Assembly: GCA_000828835.1 (NCBI GenBank)
Contig: AP014633.1
Location: 3,038,001 to 3,102,000 of the forward strand
Direction: 5' to 3'
From: Thioploca ingrica
GTDB lineage: Bacteria > Pseudomonadota > Gammaproteobacteria > Beggiatoales > Beggiatoaceae
DNA length: 64,000 nt
This document shows, one piece after another, positions 28,055 to 36,161 of the stretch; positions within the stretch are counted from its first letter, which is position 1, and every line of letters starts with the position of its first letter. Position numbers and translations under genes: made by a program. The notes below the pieces were generated by a model. The model did no database searches. It saw only the letters and a program-made list of their open reading frames with translations, and was not told where the DNA came from.

Positions 28055-28962
28055 CCGTTTCCCCACGAATGAAGAGCAAAAGGCAGACATATCGGTCTGC
28101 CCCTACCTCTCACCTGAAACGTTTACTGGGGTGGGAACGTTTGTCAACGACAACTTTAACGCCTTTATTTTGGGTTAAAAATATATTGATTATTGGTTTA
28201 AGCCTCAGCTTAACCGGTACCTTGTTACTTTGGCTACTTGAACCACATACGTTGCCGCTGACTAAAGTTCAAATTGAAGGTACGCTGATTAATATTGATC
28301 CGCAAGATTTACAAGCGGTCGTTTCTCGGGTAACTATGGGTGGGTTATTGAGTCTCGATGTGGCAGCGGTACGGCGAGTTTTGTTATCCATCCCGTGGAT
28401 ACAAGACGTTCGTATTTATCGACGTTGGCCCGATACCTTACTTATCCAAATTCAGGAACGAGAGGCGGTTGCTTATTGGCATGATAAAACCACTGTAGAC
28501 TCCAAAGGACATTTAATTGTGGACCCCAAAGGACATTTATTTGTGGTACCTCCTCGTTGGAATAAAAAGGGGGAAATCAGAAATAAAGAGGGATCTTATT
28601 TACCCCGTTTTAAGGGGCCATCGGGTAGTGCGAAACTGATTTTAGAACGTTACTACCCGCTAAAAAAAATTATTCAATTAGCGGGATTGAAAATAAAAGA
28701 ATTCGGTTGTGATAGCCGTCAAGCTTGGTATATGGTATTAAACCAAGGATTTCACTTACAATTAGGACGTGGCAACAGTGAACAGCGGGTACAACGTTTT
28801 CTTCAAGTTTATCAGCGTATCATAACCCCATTTGCTTCCCTTTGTGCCAAAGCGGAAACCCGCTCTCCCCTTTGTCAAAAACCCAGTGGAAATAACCTAA
28901 TTACGCAGATTGATTTGCGTTATACCAATGGCATTGCCGTGCGAAAACCGTTGGCAGAGTGA
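28042..28962 (+). CDS. ftsQ: Cell division protein FtsQ
   Basis: 306 residues. This single-pass divisome protein has one membrane helix (~48-72), a POTRA domain (LTKVQIEGTLINIDPQDLQ...), then the IPWIQDVRIYRRWPDTLLIQIQEREAVAYW motif region (27 to 30 residues apart in the family). FtsQ links FtsB/FtsL to the division site. Two oddities: the short cytoplasmic tail is encoded by a GGCAGAC/GTCTGCC palindrome (28082-28101), and the beta domain holds a 24-base in-frame tandem duplication (28498-28545). It is about 25-30 residues longer than E. coli FtsQ. An ATG at 28069 is a possible alternative start. Confidence 0.9.
   Translation: MDSITVSPRMKSKRQTYRSAPTSHLKRLLGWERLSTTTLTPLFWVKNILIIGLSLSLTGTLLLWLLEPHTLPLTKVQIEGTLINIDPQDLQAVVSRVTMGGLLSLDVAAVRRVLLSIPWIQDVRIYRRWPDTLLIQIQEREAVAYWHDKTTVDSKGHLIVDPKGHLFVVPPRWNKKGEIRNKEGSYLPRFKGPSGSAKLILERYYPLKKIIQLAGLKIKEFGCDSRQAWYMVLNQGFHLQLGRGNSEQRVQRFLQVYQRIITPFASLCAKAETRSPLCQKPSGNNLITQIDLRYTNGIAVRKPLAE
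28082..28101. repeat. Palindrome inside ftsQ coding sequence
   Basis: GGCAGAC-ATATCG-GTCTGCC forms a 7-bp hairpin. It encodes part of the cytoplasmic tail of FtsQ and resembles dispersed palindromes elsewhere in bacterial genomes that can be read through in frame. Confidence 0.5.
28498..28545. repeat. 24-bp in-frame tandem duplication in ftsQ
   Basis: Two adjacent units encode VDSKGHLI-V and VDPKGHLF-V style octapeptides with three base differences. Family members have one such D.xGxxF/L turn, so one unit is extra. Confidence 0.8.
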
Positions 28963-28970
28963 GGAATAAC

Positions 28971-30206
28971 ATGCCAAGAGAAAAAAATTTGATTGTTGGA
29001 CTGGATATTGGCACCTCGAAAGTGGTTGCTATTGTTGGTGAAGTGACTCCGGAAGGAGATGAAGTTGAAATTATTGGCATTGGTCAACATCCTTCCCGTG
29101 GTCTTAAGAAGGGCGTGGTTGTCAATATTGAATCCACTACGCATTCGATCCAGCGGGCGGTAGAAGAAGCGGAATTAATGTCCGGTTGTGAAATTCACTC
29201 GGTTTATACTGGCATTGCCGGTAGTCATATTCGGAGTATGAATTCACATGGCATAGTCGCTATTCGTGATAAAGAAGTGACTCAAGATGATATTGATCGT
29301 GTCATTGATGCAGCACGTGCTGTGGCTATCCCCGCCGATCGAAAAATCGTGCATATTTTACCACAGGAATTTATCATTGATAATCAAGAAGGTATTCGTG
29401 AACCCATTGGTATGTCTGGCGTTCGCTTGGAAGCGAAAGTTCATTTGGTGACCAGTGCCGCGAGTGCCGCGCAAAACATTGTTAAATGTATCCGCATCTG
29501 TGGATTGGAAGTGGATGATCTCATTTTAGAGCAACTCGCTTCCAGTGAATCCGTCTTGACCGAAGATGAGAAAGATCTCGGGGTTTGTCTAGTCGATGTG
29601 GGGGGTGGAACCACCGACATTGCCGTATTTACCGAGGGAGCGGTACGTTACACGGCGGTTATACCGATTGCCGGTGATCAAGTGACTAATGATATTGCGG
29701 TGGCGATGCGAACCCCAACCCAGTATGCAGAAGAAATTAAAATCAAGTATGCTTGTGCATTAGCACAATTGACCAATGCAGACGAAATGATTGAAGTACC
29801 GAGTGTGGGCGCTCGGCCACCGCGTTACTTAGCGCGACAAACTTTAGCGGATGTCGTGGAACCACGCTATGAAGAATTATTAACTTTAGTGCAAGCCGAA
29901 TTGCGACGGAGTGGTTATGAGGATTTAATTGCCGCTGGGATTGTACTCACTGGCGGTAGCGCTAAAATGGATGGTGTCATCGAATTGGCAGAAGAAGTCT
30001 TTCACATGCCAGTACGGGTTGGTTATCCTAAATATGTGAGTGGCTTAATTGATGTCGTTCGTAATCCAATTCATGCCACCGGGGTGGGTTTATTATTATT
30101 TGGTCATAAACATCGTCATGAACGTATTTCCGATATTAATCATTCTAGTAGAATCGTCAGAGGGGTATTGGGTCGGATGAAAAACTGGTTTCAAGGTAAC
30201 TTTTGA
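28971..30206 (+). CDS. ftsA: Cell division protein FtsA
   Basis: 411 residues from the ATG at 28971, preceded by GAGG about 7 bases upstream; a GTG at 28959 inside ftsQ would add four residues. It is an actin-like ATPase that tethers FtsZ to the membrane. Motifs: NLIVGLDIGTSKV at the start, DVGGGTTDIAVF (~210), GIVLTGGSAKMDG (~325), and a C-terminal amphipathic helix (RMKNWFQGNF) that binds membrane. Length is normal. It overlaps ftsQ slightly at the level of the upstream GTG only. Confidence 0.96.
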   Translation: MPREKNLIVGLDIGTSKVVAIVGEVTPEGDEVEIIGIGQHPSRGLKKGVVVNIESTTHSIQRAVEEAELMSGCEIHSVYTGIAGSHIRSMNSHGIVAIRDKEVTQDDIDRVIDAARAVAIPADRKIVHILPQEFIIDNQEGIREPIGMSGVRLEAKVHLVTSAASAAQNIVKCIRICGLEVDDLILEQLASSESVLTEDEKDLGVCLVDVGGGTTDIAVFTEGAVRYTAVIPIAGDQVTNDIAVAMRTPTQYAEEIKIKYACALAQLTNADEMIEVPSVGARPPRYLARQTLADVVEPRYEELLTLVQAELRRSGYEDLIAAGIVLTGGSAKMDGVIELAEEVFHMPVRVGYPKYVSGLIDVVRNPIHATGVGLLLFGHKHRHERISDINHSSRIVRGVLGRMKNWFQGNF

Positions 30207-30328
30207 GAATTAGACCAATTCATGCGATGATAATATCAGAATTAAAAAAGCCAAACTTTGACCGTAACATAGGTCAGTAAACCGGCTTCATTCTGAAAAT
30301 AGACTTTATCGCATAGGAGATTTTAATT

Positions 30329-31498
30329 ATGCCGTTTGAATTAATGGATACTTACAGCCAAAATGCTGTTATTAAAGTCATTGGTGTCGGTGGTGGTGGT
30401 GGCAATGCCGTTGAGCATATGCTCCAAGGTAACATCGAGGGTGTTGAATTCATCTGTGCCAACACCGACGCGCAAGCACTGAAAAATTCTTCCGCTCGGA
30501 CCATTTTACAACTGGGTACTGATGTGACCAAAGGTCTTGGTGCTGGTGCGAATCCCGAGATTGGACAACAAGCCGCATTAGAGGATCGGGAACGAATTCT
30601 GGCGGTTTTAGAGGGGACAGACATGGTATTTATTACCGCCGGTATGGGTGGGGGTACCGGTACGGGTGCAGCACCCATCGTCGCGCAAGTTGCCAAGGAA
30701 TTAGGCATTTTAACCGTCGCGGTAGTGACTCGGCCATTTCCATTTGAAGGCAAAAAACGCGCGCTGATCGCCGAAGAAGGGATTAAAGAATTAAGCCAAA
30801 ATGTGGATTCTTTGATTATTATTCCTAATGAGAAACTCCTGACGGTCTTAGGTAAAGATACGACCTTATTAGATGCCTTTAAAGCCGCTAACAACGTCCT
30901 CTATGGTGCGGTGCAGGGTATCTCGGAATTAATTACTCGTCCTGGCTTAATTAACGTCGACTTTGCCGACGTGACGACCGTGATGCAAGAAATGGGTTTA
31001 GCTATGATGGGAGCCGGTCGTGCTAAAGGTGAAGGTCGTGCTCGTAAAGCCGGGATGGAAGCCATTTCCAGCCCGCTGTTGGAAGATATTGATCTATCAG
31101 GCGCTCGTGGCATATTAGTGAATATGACGGCTGGTCCCGATCTCAGCATCGGTGAATTTGAAGAAATGGGCGATGTCGTAGAAGAATTTGCTTCCGACAA
31201 TGCCACTGTGGTAGTGGGTACTGTGCTTGATCCCGAGATGAAAGAAGAACTTCGGGTTACCGTCATCGCCACCGGTGTCAATCATATTAATAAACAGCCA
31301 GAACGTCCTCAAGTCAAGATGGTACCTAAACCGACCGAGAAACCAAGTAAAATGAGCGATTATAGAGAGTTTGATAAACCAACGGTGACACGTCTTCAAC
31401 AGACGAATAGTGACAAAAACTCGGATCCACATAATCGGGAAACGCCTTCTGGAGATTATCTTGATATCCCGGCTTTTTTACGTCGGCAAGCTGATTAA
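30329..31498 (+). CDS. ftsZ: Cell division protein FtsZ
   Basis: 389 residues. This tubulin-like GTPase forms the Z ring. Motifs: [14 protein letters not shown] (~17), the tubulin signature [10 protein letters not shown] (~105), the T7 loop [11 protein letters not shown] (~207), and the conserved C-terminal peptide [12 protein letters not shown] that binds FtsA and ZipA. AGGAG lies 8-9 bases before the ATG. A 122-base gap separates it from ftsA and may contain its own promoter. Confidence 0.97.
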   Translation: MPFELMDTYSQNAVIKVIGVGGGGGNAVEHMLQGNIEGVEFICANTDAQALKNSSARTILQLGTDVTKGLGAGANPEIGQQAALEDRERILAVLEGTDMVFITAGMGGGTGTGAAPIVAQVAKELGILTVAVVTRPFPFEGKKRALIAEEGIKELSQNVDSLIIIPNEKLLTVLGKDTTLLDAFKAANNVLYGAVQGISELITRPGLINVDFADVTTVMQEMGLAMMGAGRAKGEGRARKAGMEAISSPLLEDIDLSGARGILVNMTAGPDLSIGEFEEMGDVVEEFASDNATVVVGTVLDPEMKEELRVTVIATGVNHINKQPERPQVKMVPKPTEKPSKMSDYREFDKPTVTRLQQTNSDKNSDPHNRETPSGDYLDIPAFLRRQAD

Positions 31499-31879
31499 GT
31501 GAAAAATTATCTCATTTATACCGGAGAACTGGCATTCTAACTAAAAAATTATCTATTTTAGCAACTTGTTATGGGTATGATCCTCCGGCGATAAGCATAG
31601 ACTTTAACCGCTAGCTCATGAGAGTCGGTAGGAAAATATCACTTGGGTGTCATAAGCTAAAGCTAAAAAATTTTCCAGCGGCAGCTTAAAGTGTCTAGAA
31701 TTGCAAAAATATTCAATGAGTTAATTATGAAAATCGGTAGGTAATTATTAAGTGGTATGTAATTTGCGTAACTTTAAATAAGAGTAAATTAACTGCTTTG
31801 GAAAAGTATCTAAATTAAAGACAATGCCGAAATGATGGACTAACCAATGGCTAAAAGCGTAAGGGAGAGATACAAACTA
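31499..31879. other. Gene-free region between ftsZ and lpxC
   Basis: About 350-380 bases, AT-rich, with no credible gene. I see no strong terminator after ftsZ. Several AT-rich stretches near 31750-31800 could hold an lpxC promoter. The frame from an ATG at 31847 is open but does not belong to the conserved LpxC sequence. Confidence 0.4.
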
Positions 31880-32794
31880 ATGATGAAACAGCGCACCTTA
31901 AAGAATATCATTCGTGCCACCGGCGTTGGGTTACACACAGGTGAAAAAGTTTATTTAACCTTAAGGCCAGCACCAGCCAACACGGGAATTATTTTTAGAC
32001 GAGTTGATTTAGAGGTGCCGGTAGAAATCGCCGCGCGTACTGAAAATGTGGGTGATACCAAATTATCAACGACTTTAATTAAAGAAGCCGTACGCATTTC
32101 TACCATTGAACACTTACTGTCCGCATTGGCTGGTTTAGGGATAGACAATGCCTATATTGATCTCAGTGCCCCGGAAGTTCCTATTATGGATGGAAGTGCT
32201 GGCCCGTTTGTGTTTTTAATTCAATCGGCTGGGATTGAAGAGCAAAATGTACCTAAAAAGTATATTCGGATTAAACGACCGATACAGGTACAACAAGGGG
32301 ATAAATGGGCACGTTTTGAACCGTTTGATGGATTTAAAGTGAGTTTTCAAATTGACTTTAACCATCCGGTTTTTAAACGCCAACCCCAATCGGTGGAAAT
32401 TGATTTTTCTAAAACTTCTTTTGTTAAAGAAGTGAGCCGAGCACGAACTTTTGGATTTATGCAAGAAGTTGAATTACTTCGTGAAAATCAACTCGCCTTA
32501 GGAGGCAGTTTAGATAATGCGATAGTGATGGATGATTATCGCATTCTCAATGAAGATGGTCTACGTTATGAAGATGAATTTGTGAAACATAAAGTACTTG
32601 ATGCCATTGGCGATCTTTACTTATTAGGACATAGTTTGATAGGTGCCTTTAGTGGATATAAATCTGGACATGAACTTAACAATACTTTACTCCGTGCCTT
32701 ATTGGCCAATCAACCCGCTTGGGAAATGGTCAGTGATAATAATATTCGAAAAGTCTCTTCAATGAGCTATCTTCAACCTATTCCAGTATCTTAA
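31880..32794 (+). CDS. lpxC: UDP-3-O-acyl-N-acetylglucosamine deacetylase
   Basis: 304 residues from the ATG at 31880, which follows GGGAGAG by ~11 bases and opens with the family N-terminus MKQRTLKN; an ATG at 31847 would add 11 unconserved residues. LpxC is a zinc enzyme and the committed step of lipid A synthesis. Visible parts: [10 protein letters not shown] (~20), [18 protein letters not shown] with the first zinc His (~78), [11 protein letters not shown], and [22 protein letters not shown] carrying the second His and Asp. It ends the dcw cluster as in other gammaproteobacteria. Confidence 0.96.
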   Translation: MMKQRTLKNIIRATGVGLHTGEKVYLTLRPAPANTGIIFRRVDLEVPVEIAARTENVGDTKLSTTLIKEAVRISTIEHLLSALAGLGIDNAYIDLSAPEVPIMDGSAGPFVFLIQSAGIEEQNVPKKYIRIKRPIQVQQGDKWARFEPFDGFKVSFQIDFNHPVFKRQPQSVEIDFSKTSFVKEVSRARTFGFMQEVELLRENQLALGGSLDNAIVMDDYRILNEDGLRYEDEFVKHKVLDAIGDLYLLGHSLIGAFSGYKSGHELNNTLLRALLANQPAWEMVSDNNIRKVSSMSYLQPIPVS

Positions 32795-32931
32795 ATTATC
32801 CGGACGATGAAAGTGAGATGGGTACTGCCGCTTAAGTAATTTTATTGCCTAAAATCCCTTTAAAGTAAAAGAGTTCAGCCGTTTAGAGAATGAAGGATTG
32901 GGATTTTTCTCATTTCATGGTACGATTTATT

Positions 32932-32956
32932 AACCTAATCTCAAATTAGGTTTTCT
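32932..32956 (+). terminator. Possible intrinsic terminator after lpxC
   Basis: AACCTAAT-CTCAA-ATTAGGTT followed by TTCT. The stem is AT-rich and the T-tract short, so the call is weak. It lies ~140 bases after lpxC and also before the convergent dciA gene, which it could serve in the other direction. Confidence 0.4.
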
Positions 32957-33065
32957 GAAAGGAAAGCCAAGGAAATAATTTATTGAACTGGTATGCCCTA
33001 CCATACTTGCTTGTACCGAATTAAGATACGAGAAAGGGATAAGATAAAGAAGCAATGAACTGCTT

Positions 33066-33386
33066 TCAGGATAGGCTTAATTTAATAGATGTACCCAGTG
33101 GGCGAATTCTAATTTCTATTTTATCAATGGTGGGCATACTTTTCTCTTGTTGCCAACGGTATAACAGTTCGGGGGTTAAATAACGTAATCGTGTGGCCCA
33201 AAGAGAAGAATCAGTGTGTACTACTAAGGTATTATTCCGTAAATTTGCAATATAACAATGCTGTTGCAATGGAATCGGTAAACTCGCTTGCAACCAGTTA
33301 TCAAGTTGTTCAAGCGTTTGACTGTGTTGTAATAACCGATACAGAATACTTGAAGGGTTCGCTATCAATTGCCTCATCGATTTCAT
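33066..33386 (-). CDS. dciA: DUF721/DciA family protein
   Basis: 106 residues from the ATG at 33386 (a TTG at 33413 would add nine). It shows the DUF721 pattern: repeated leucines in LDNWLQASLP, then the KH-like core LRNNTLVVHTDSSLWATRLRYL. DciA proteins load the replicative helicase in bacteria without DnaC. The order lpxC-DUF721-M23 peptidase is conserved in many gammaproteobacteria and supports the call. It is divergent from the M23 gene, with 38 bases between starts. Confidence 0.78.
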   Translation of the reverse strand: MKSMRQLIANPSSILYRLLQHSQTLEQLDNWLQASLPIPLQQHCYIANLRNNTLVVHTDSSLWATRLRYLTPELLYRWQQEKSMPTIDKIEIRIRPLGTSIKLSLS

Positions 33387-33424
33387 CGTAAAAATTTTAA
33401 CCTCAACTGACAAAGAGGAACATT

Positions 33425-34372
33425 ATGGACGTTATCCTTATCAGAAAAAACCATAAAAAAATTAATAATGAACTGACTCACGCTCTCCTAGTACCCAGTG
33501 CCTTTGTTTCGATATTGACAATCGCAACCATGGCCTCTTCTGCTTATTATTATAATCCTGAATCAGCTAAGTCTGCTATTTCAACTTCACGCTATACGAC
33601 TCAGGTGAACCAAACGACTACCAACAAGGGAAATCGAGAAGAAGATTTAGCCCTACGTCTAGAGCGATTACAAGTAGAAACCACTAGACTAAATCGATTA
33701 GGCAAAAAATTAGTTAACCACCATGAAGTTCCCGATCCCGATTTTAGCGTTTCTTGGGATAATGACATTGCTAATCACGCTAACACTTCAAAAACAATTT
33801 CCTCTCGGCAACCCCGTCAACTGAGCCTAACTCGAGAACGCTTTTCCCAACGTCCCTCCATTGAAGAAGTTAAACGTTCCATTCGGGTGGTTTCCGAAAA
33901 TTTACTCCTCCGTCAATATCGCTCGACTCCGACTAGTCTACCGACCGGTTGGCCCTTGAAACAAGGTCGTATTTCTTCTCCATTTGGTTGGCGAGGCCGG
34001 CGTATGCATAAGGGCATTGACATTGCTGCTCCAATCGGAACGCCTATTTTTGCAGCAGAAAATGGCATTGTTACCAAAGCGCAATCTATGCGTGGTTATG
34101 GTAAAATGCTTGAAATTAAGCATGGTGAACTGTACTCAACCCGTTATGGTCATAACAGTAACAATTTTGTTAAAGTGGGTGATTATGTTAGAAAAGGACA
34201 ATTGATTGGTTTAGTCGGTTCAACCGGTCGTTCTACCGGACCCCACGTCCATTTTGAAGTATTGCAATCAGCTATTGCGATTAATCCGGTTAAATACCTA
34301 GCAGCGATGGATAGTTTTAAGTTGTCAGAAAATATTAAGTTATCTGACTATGTGCTGTTATCACAAAGATAA
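33425..34372 (+). CDS. M23 family metallopeptidase (LytM domain)
   Basis: 315 residues. An N-terminal signal anchor (~20-40) is followed by a long linker with heptad-like helices. A C-terminal LytM/peptidase M23 domain (~175-290) contains GRRMHKGIDIAAPIGTP, with zinc ligands His and Asp, and STGPHVHFEV, with the HxH zinc motif. All catalytic residues are present, so it is probably an active peptidoglycan endopeptidase or an amidase regulator acting in the periplasm. GAGGAA lies 6-7 bases before the ATG. In related genomes secA follows; here a repeat-rich gap and a toxin-antitoxin module do. Confidence 0.92.
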   Translation: MDVILIRKNHKKINNELTHALLVPSAFVSILTIATMASSAYYYNPESAKSAISTSRYTTQVNQTTTNKGNREEDLALRLERLQVETTRLNRLGKKLVNHHEVPDPDFSVSWDNDIANHANTSKTISSRQPRQLSLTRERFSQRPSIEEVKRSIRVVSENLLLRQYRSTPTSLPTGWPLKQGRISSPFGWRGRRMHKGIDIAAPIGTPIFAAENGIVTKAQSMRGYGKMLEIKHGELYSTRYGHNSNNFVKVGDYVRKGQLIGLVGSTGRSTGPHVHFEVLQSAIAINPVKYLAAMDSFKLSENIKLSDYVLLSQR

Positions 34373-34866
34373 ATTGAAGCGATTGTTGGTAAAAAAATTG
34401 ATTTAAAGAATAAACCCAGTCGTTTTCTGGACTCTTCAGGTTCCCATTAAATCTTAATCTTAATCGTAATTCCGGTGAGATTATTTTTATTAAGAATCAT
34501 GATTAAGATTAAGGTAACTCAGGTGACATACCAGACTATTTTTCTCCTGCTCCCACCTTGACAAAGCTTAGGTATCTACCTAAGTTTATAGGCACTTTGA
34601 AATTAAATAACTTATTTATTAGGTGTTAAATAAATAACTTATTGATTATCTTTTTTAAGATTTGTAAATACCTATGTTTGACCAAGGCGGGTCGGTTTTC
34701 CTAAACCACCCACTCCCAAACCTTACGGCAGGAAGGGTGGGTAACGAAAAAAAGTTGTCTACCCTACTTGACTACCCCCCAGTTTTGTAGGGCGTGCTCC
34801 ACACCCCCTTCATTATCGTCATTAACGCTCATCAGGGTGGGTAATGCCTACTTTACTTGGCTCTTA
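34373..34866. other. Gene-free, repeat-rich region
   Basis: Contents: a 13-bp inverted repeat CTTAATCTTAATC (34453-34465) / 34501-34513; a perfect hairpin CTTAGGTA-TC-TACCTAAG (34567-34584) followed by TTTAT, a possible terminator of the M23 gene; short TAAATAACTTATT direct repeats (34605-34650); and the left ~100-bp direct repeat of the toxin-antitoxin block. No gene seen. Confidence 0.55.
34692..34790. repeat. Direct repeat, left copy, flanking vapBC
   Basis: About 100 bases, nearly 90 percent alike to 35661-35760 in the same orientation (shared core ACGGCAGGAAGGGTGGG and AAAGTTGTCTACCCTACTTG). The two copies enclose the toxin-antitoxin pair. Confidence 0.8.
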
Positions 34867-35325
34867 CTAAATAGCCTCGATTTCAGGGTTAAACGTCTTG
34901 AAACAAGATTGAGCGAAACTCAATAGCCTTTGATCACAAGCCACAAAATAATCAATAGCTAATTCTTGATGAGAAAGAAGGGCGGTTGCCAGTTGCATTG
35001 CATCTAGGGTGGCTAAGTTATTTTGGTAAGCGAGTTGATGTAATAAATGAATAGCAAATTCTTTGGCTATTCTATCCACGGTGACGACCCGGAACCGTTT
35101 TAGCTGTTGTTCAAGTAAGGTCGCGGCCTCGGTAGCTTTGGTGAGAGACAGTTTTCCAATTCTCACTCGTTTAATTAAAGCCGAATGACATTCTACTCTG
35201 GATAGGTCGGTAAGGGTAATGACCAAGTTATCTGGGTGGCGAGATAAGCTTTGAATAAGGTGGTCGGTACCCAGTTCGTGGTGATAAAGTTTTACCAACG
35301 CACTGGTATCCATAAACCAATTCAT
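34867..35325 (-). CDS. PIN-domain (VapC-type) toxin
   Basis: 152 residues. The four acidic residues of the PIN nuclease site are present: D6 (WFMDTSALVKLY), E45 (LSRVECHSAL), D108 (ATLDAMQLATA) and D131 (ACDQRLL). VapC toxins cleave tRNA or rRNA when free of antitoxin. It overlaps the stop of the upstream antitoxin-like gene by four bases (ATGA), the normal coupled arrangement. The pair lies between two ~100-bp direct repeats, which suggests movement as a unit. Confidence 0.86.
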   Translation of the reverse strand: MNWFMDTSALVKLYHHELGTDHLIQSLSRHPDNLVITLTDLSRVECHSALIKRVRIGKLSLTKATEAATLLEQQLKRFRVVTVDRIAKEFAIHLLHQLAYQNNLATLDAMQLATALLSHQELAIDYFVACDQRLLSFAQSCFKTFNPEIEAI

Positions 35326-35534
35326 GAAGAATGTCTCTCTTGAATAATGTCCTCAGACCAGTTATCAGAACTGGACTGGGTGAGAGCTTGAATTTGGGCA
35401 AACCATCTTTTTTCAACTTCGAGGTTTAGGTTGGGAATCACCACGACTTTAACTTTCGTGTCGTCTGGAAACGGGAGATTATCAAGATGTAATTGCCCCT
35501 GTTTAATATACGTGTCTATAGTCACTTGACTCAT
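35322..35534 (-). CDS. Antitoxin of the PIN toxin (VapB-like)
   Basis: 70 residues. The N-terminal half reads like a small DNA-binding/swapped-hairpin segment (TIDTYIKQGQLHLDNLPFPDDTKVKVVV), with a helical C-terminal tail suited to wrap a PIN toxin. The order antitoxin-toxin and the 4-base overlap support the role more than sequence similarity does. It probably represses its own promoter, which would lie in 35535-35600. Confidence 0.7.
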   Translation of the reverse strand: MSQVTIDTYIKQGQLHLDNLPFPDDTKVKVVVIPNLNLEVEKRWFAQIQALTQSSSDNWSEDIIQERHSS

Positions 35535-35660
35535 AGTAGTTTACCTTTGAGTTAGGAATTGCGGTTTTGGTCAATCAAATCTACCTAATCTAAGACTAGC
35601 GCAAACAAAAATCCCCTGCAAGGTTTTGCCACTGCAAGGGATGAAAAGGAGGGGTTAGGG

Positions 35661-35760
35661 GTGGTTTTCCTAAACCCATCCATTCTCAAACTTCACGGCA
35701 GGAAGGGTGGGCAACGAAAAAAGTTGTCTACCCTACTTGACTACCTCCCCCAGTTTTGTA
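35661..35760. repeat. Direct repeat, right copy, flanking vapBC
   Basis: Counterpart of 34692-34790, same orientation, 969 bases apart. Confidence 0.8.
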
Positions 35761-35832
35761 GTTTTATAGGGTGCGATAGCGTAACACACCCTTTCAAAGA
35801 ACTAGATAACAAATATAGATGAGATAGCAGAA

Positions 35833-35869
35833 GGTGCGTTATGACGCAAATACAGGCGCCTAACGCACC
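35833..35869. repeat. Dispersed palindrome, family 1 variant
   Basis: GGTGCGTTA (35833-35841) and TAACGCACC (35861-35869) with a longer loop than the copies at 2214 and 21797; CCTACC follows as at 2214. Confidence 0.65.
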
Positions 35870-36161
35870 CTACCTCGCTTAAAAATATTCAAGCAAAAAT
35901 TTTTTGCTTTGACCCTCACATTTTGCTCCTCCACAGCGACTAAAGAAAGTAAAGGGCAGTGAAAATTAAAAACCTGACAAGCGGAGGAAAATTCACGGGG
36001 GCGTTTTAACAATCATGCCGCCGGCGGTTGGCTACCCCACCAATCTGGTGGCAGTATTTCTTATGATTTCATGGAGAATAAAGAATGGCCTATTTATTTC
36101 GTACTCAATGGGAAAATGGCTTCTCATTTAAGAATGAATATCGACCAGATAGAGGTAATGT

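Larger units (their letters stand above)
35535..36161. other. Gene-free, repeat-rich region
   Basis: It holds the right copy of the vapBC-flanking direct repeat (35661-35760), a GGGTGCGATAGCGTAACACACC-like hairpin near 35769-35790 and the family 1 palindrome at 35833-35869. The stretch 36071-36161 is open in the frame of the giant protein but is probably not translated, because the signal peptide of that protein starts at 36162 in another frame. Confidence 0.55.

Noticed and set aside
30352-31432. Long minus-strand open frames inside ftsZ
   Set aside because: They are shadows of the conserved ftsZ reading frame, with low-complexity Pro/Ser composition and no start context.
34373-36070. CRISPR array
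   Set aside because: The repeats are two long direct copies and single palindromes, not regular short repeats with equal spacers.
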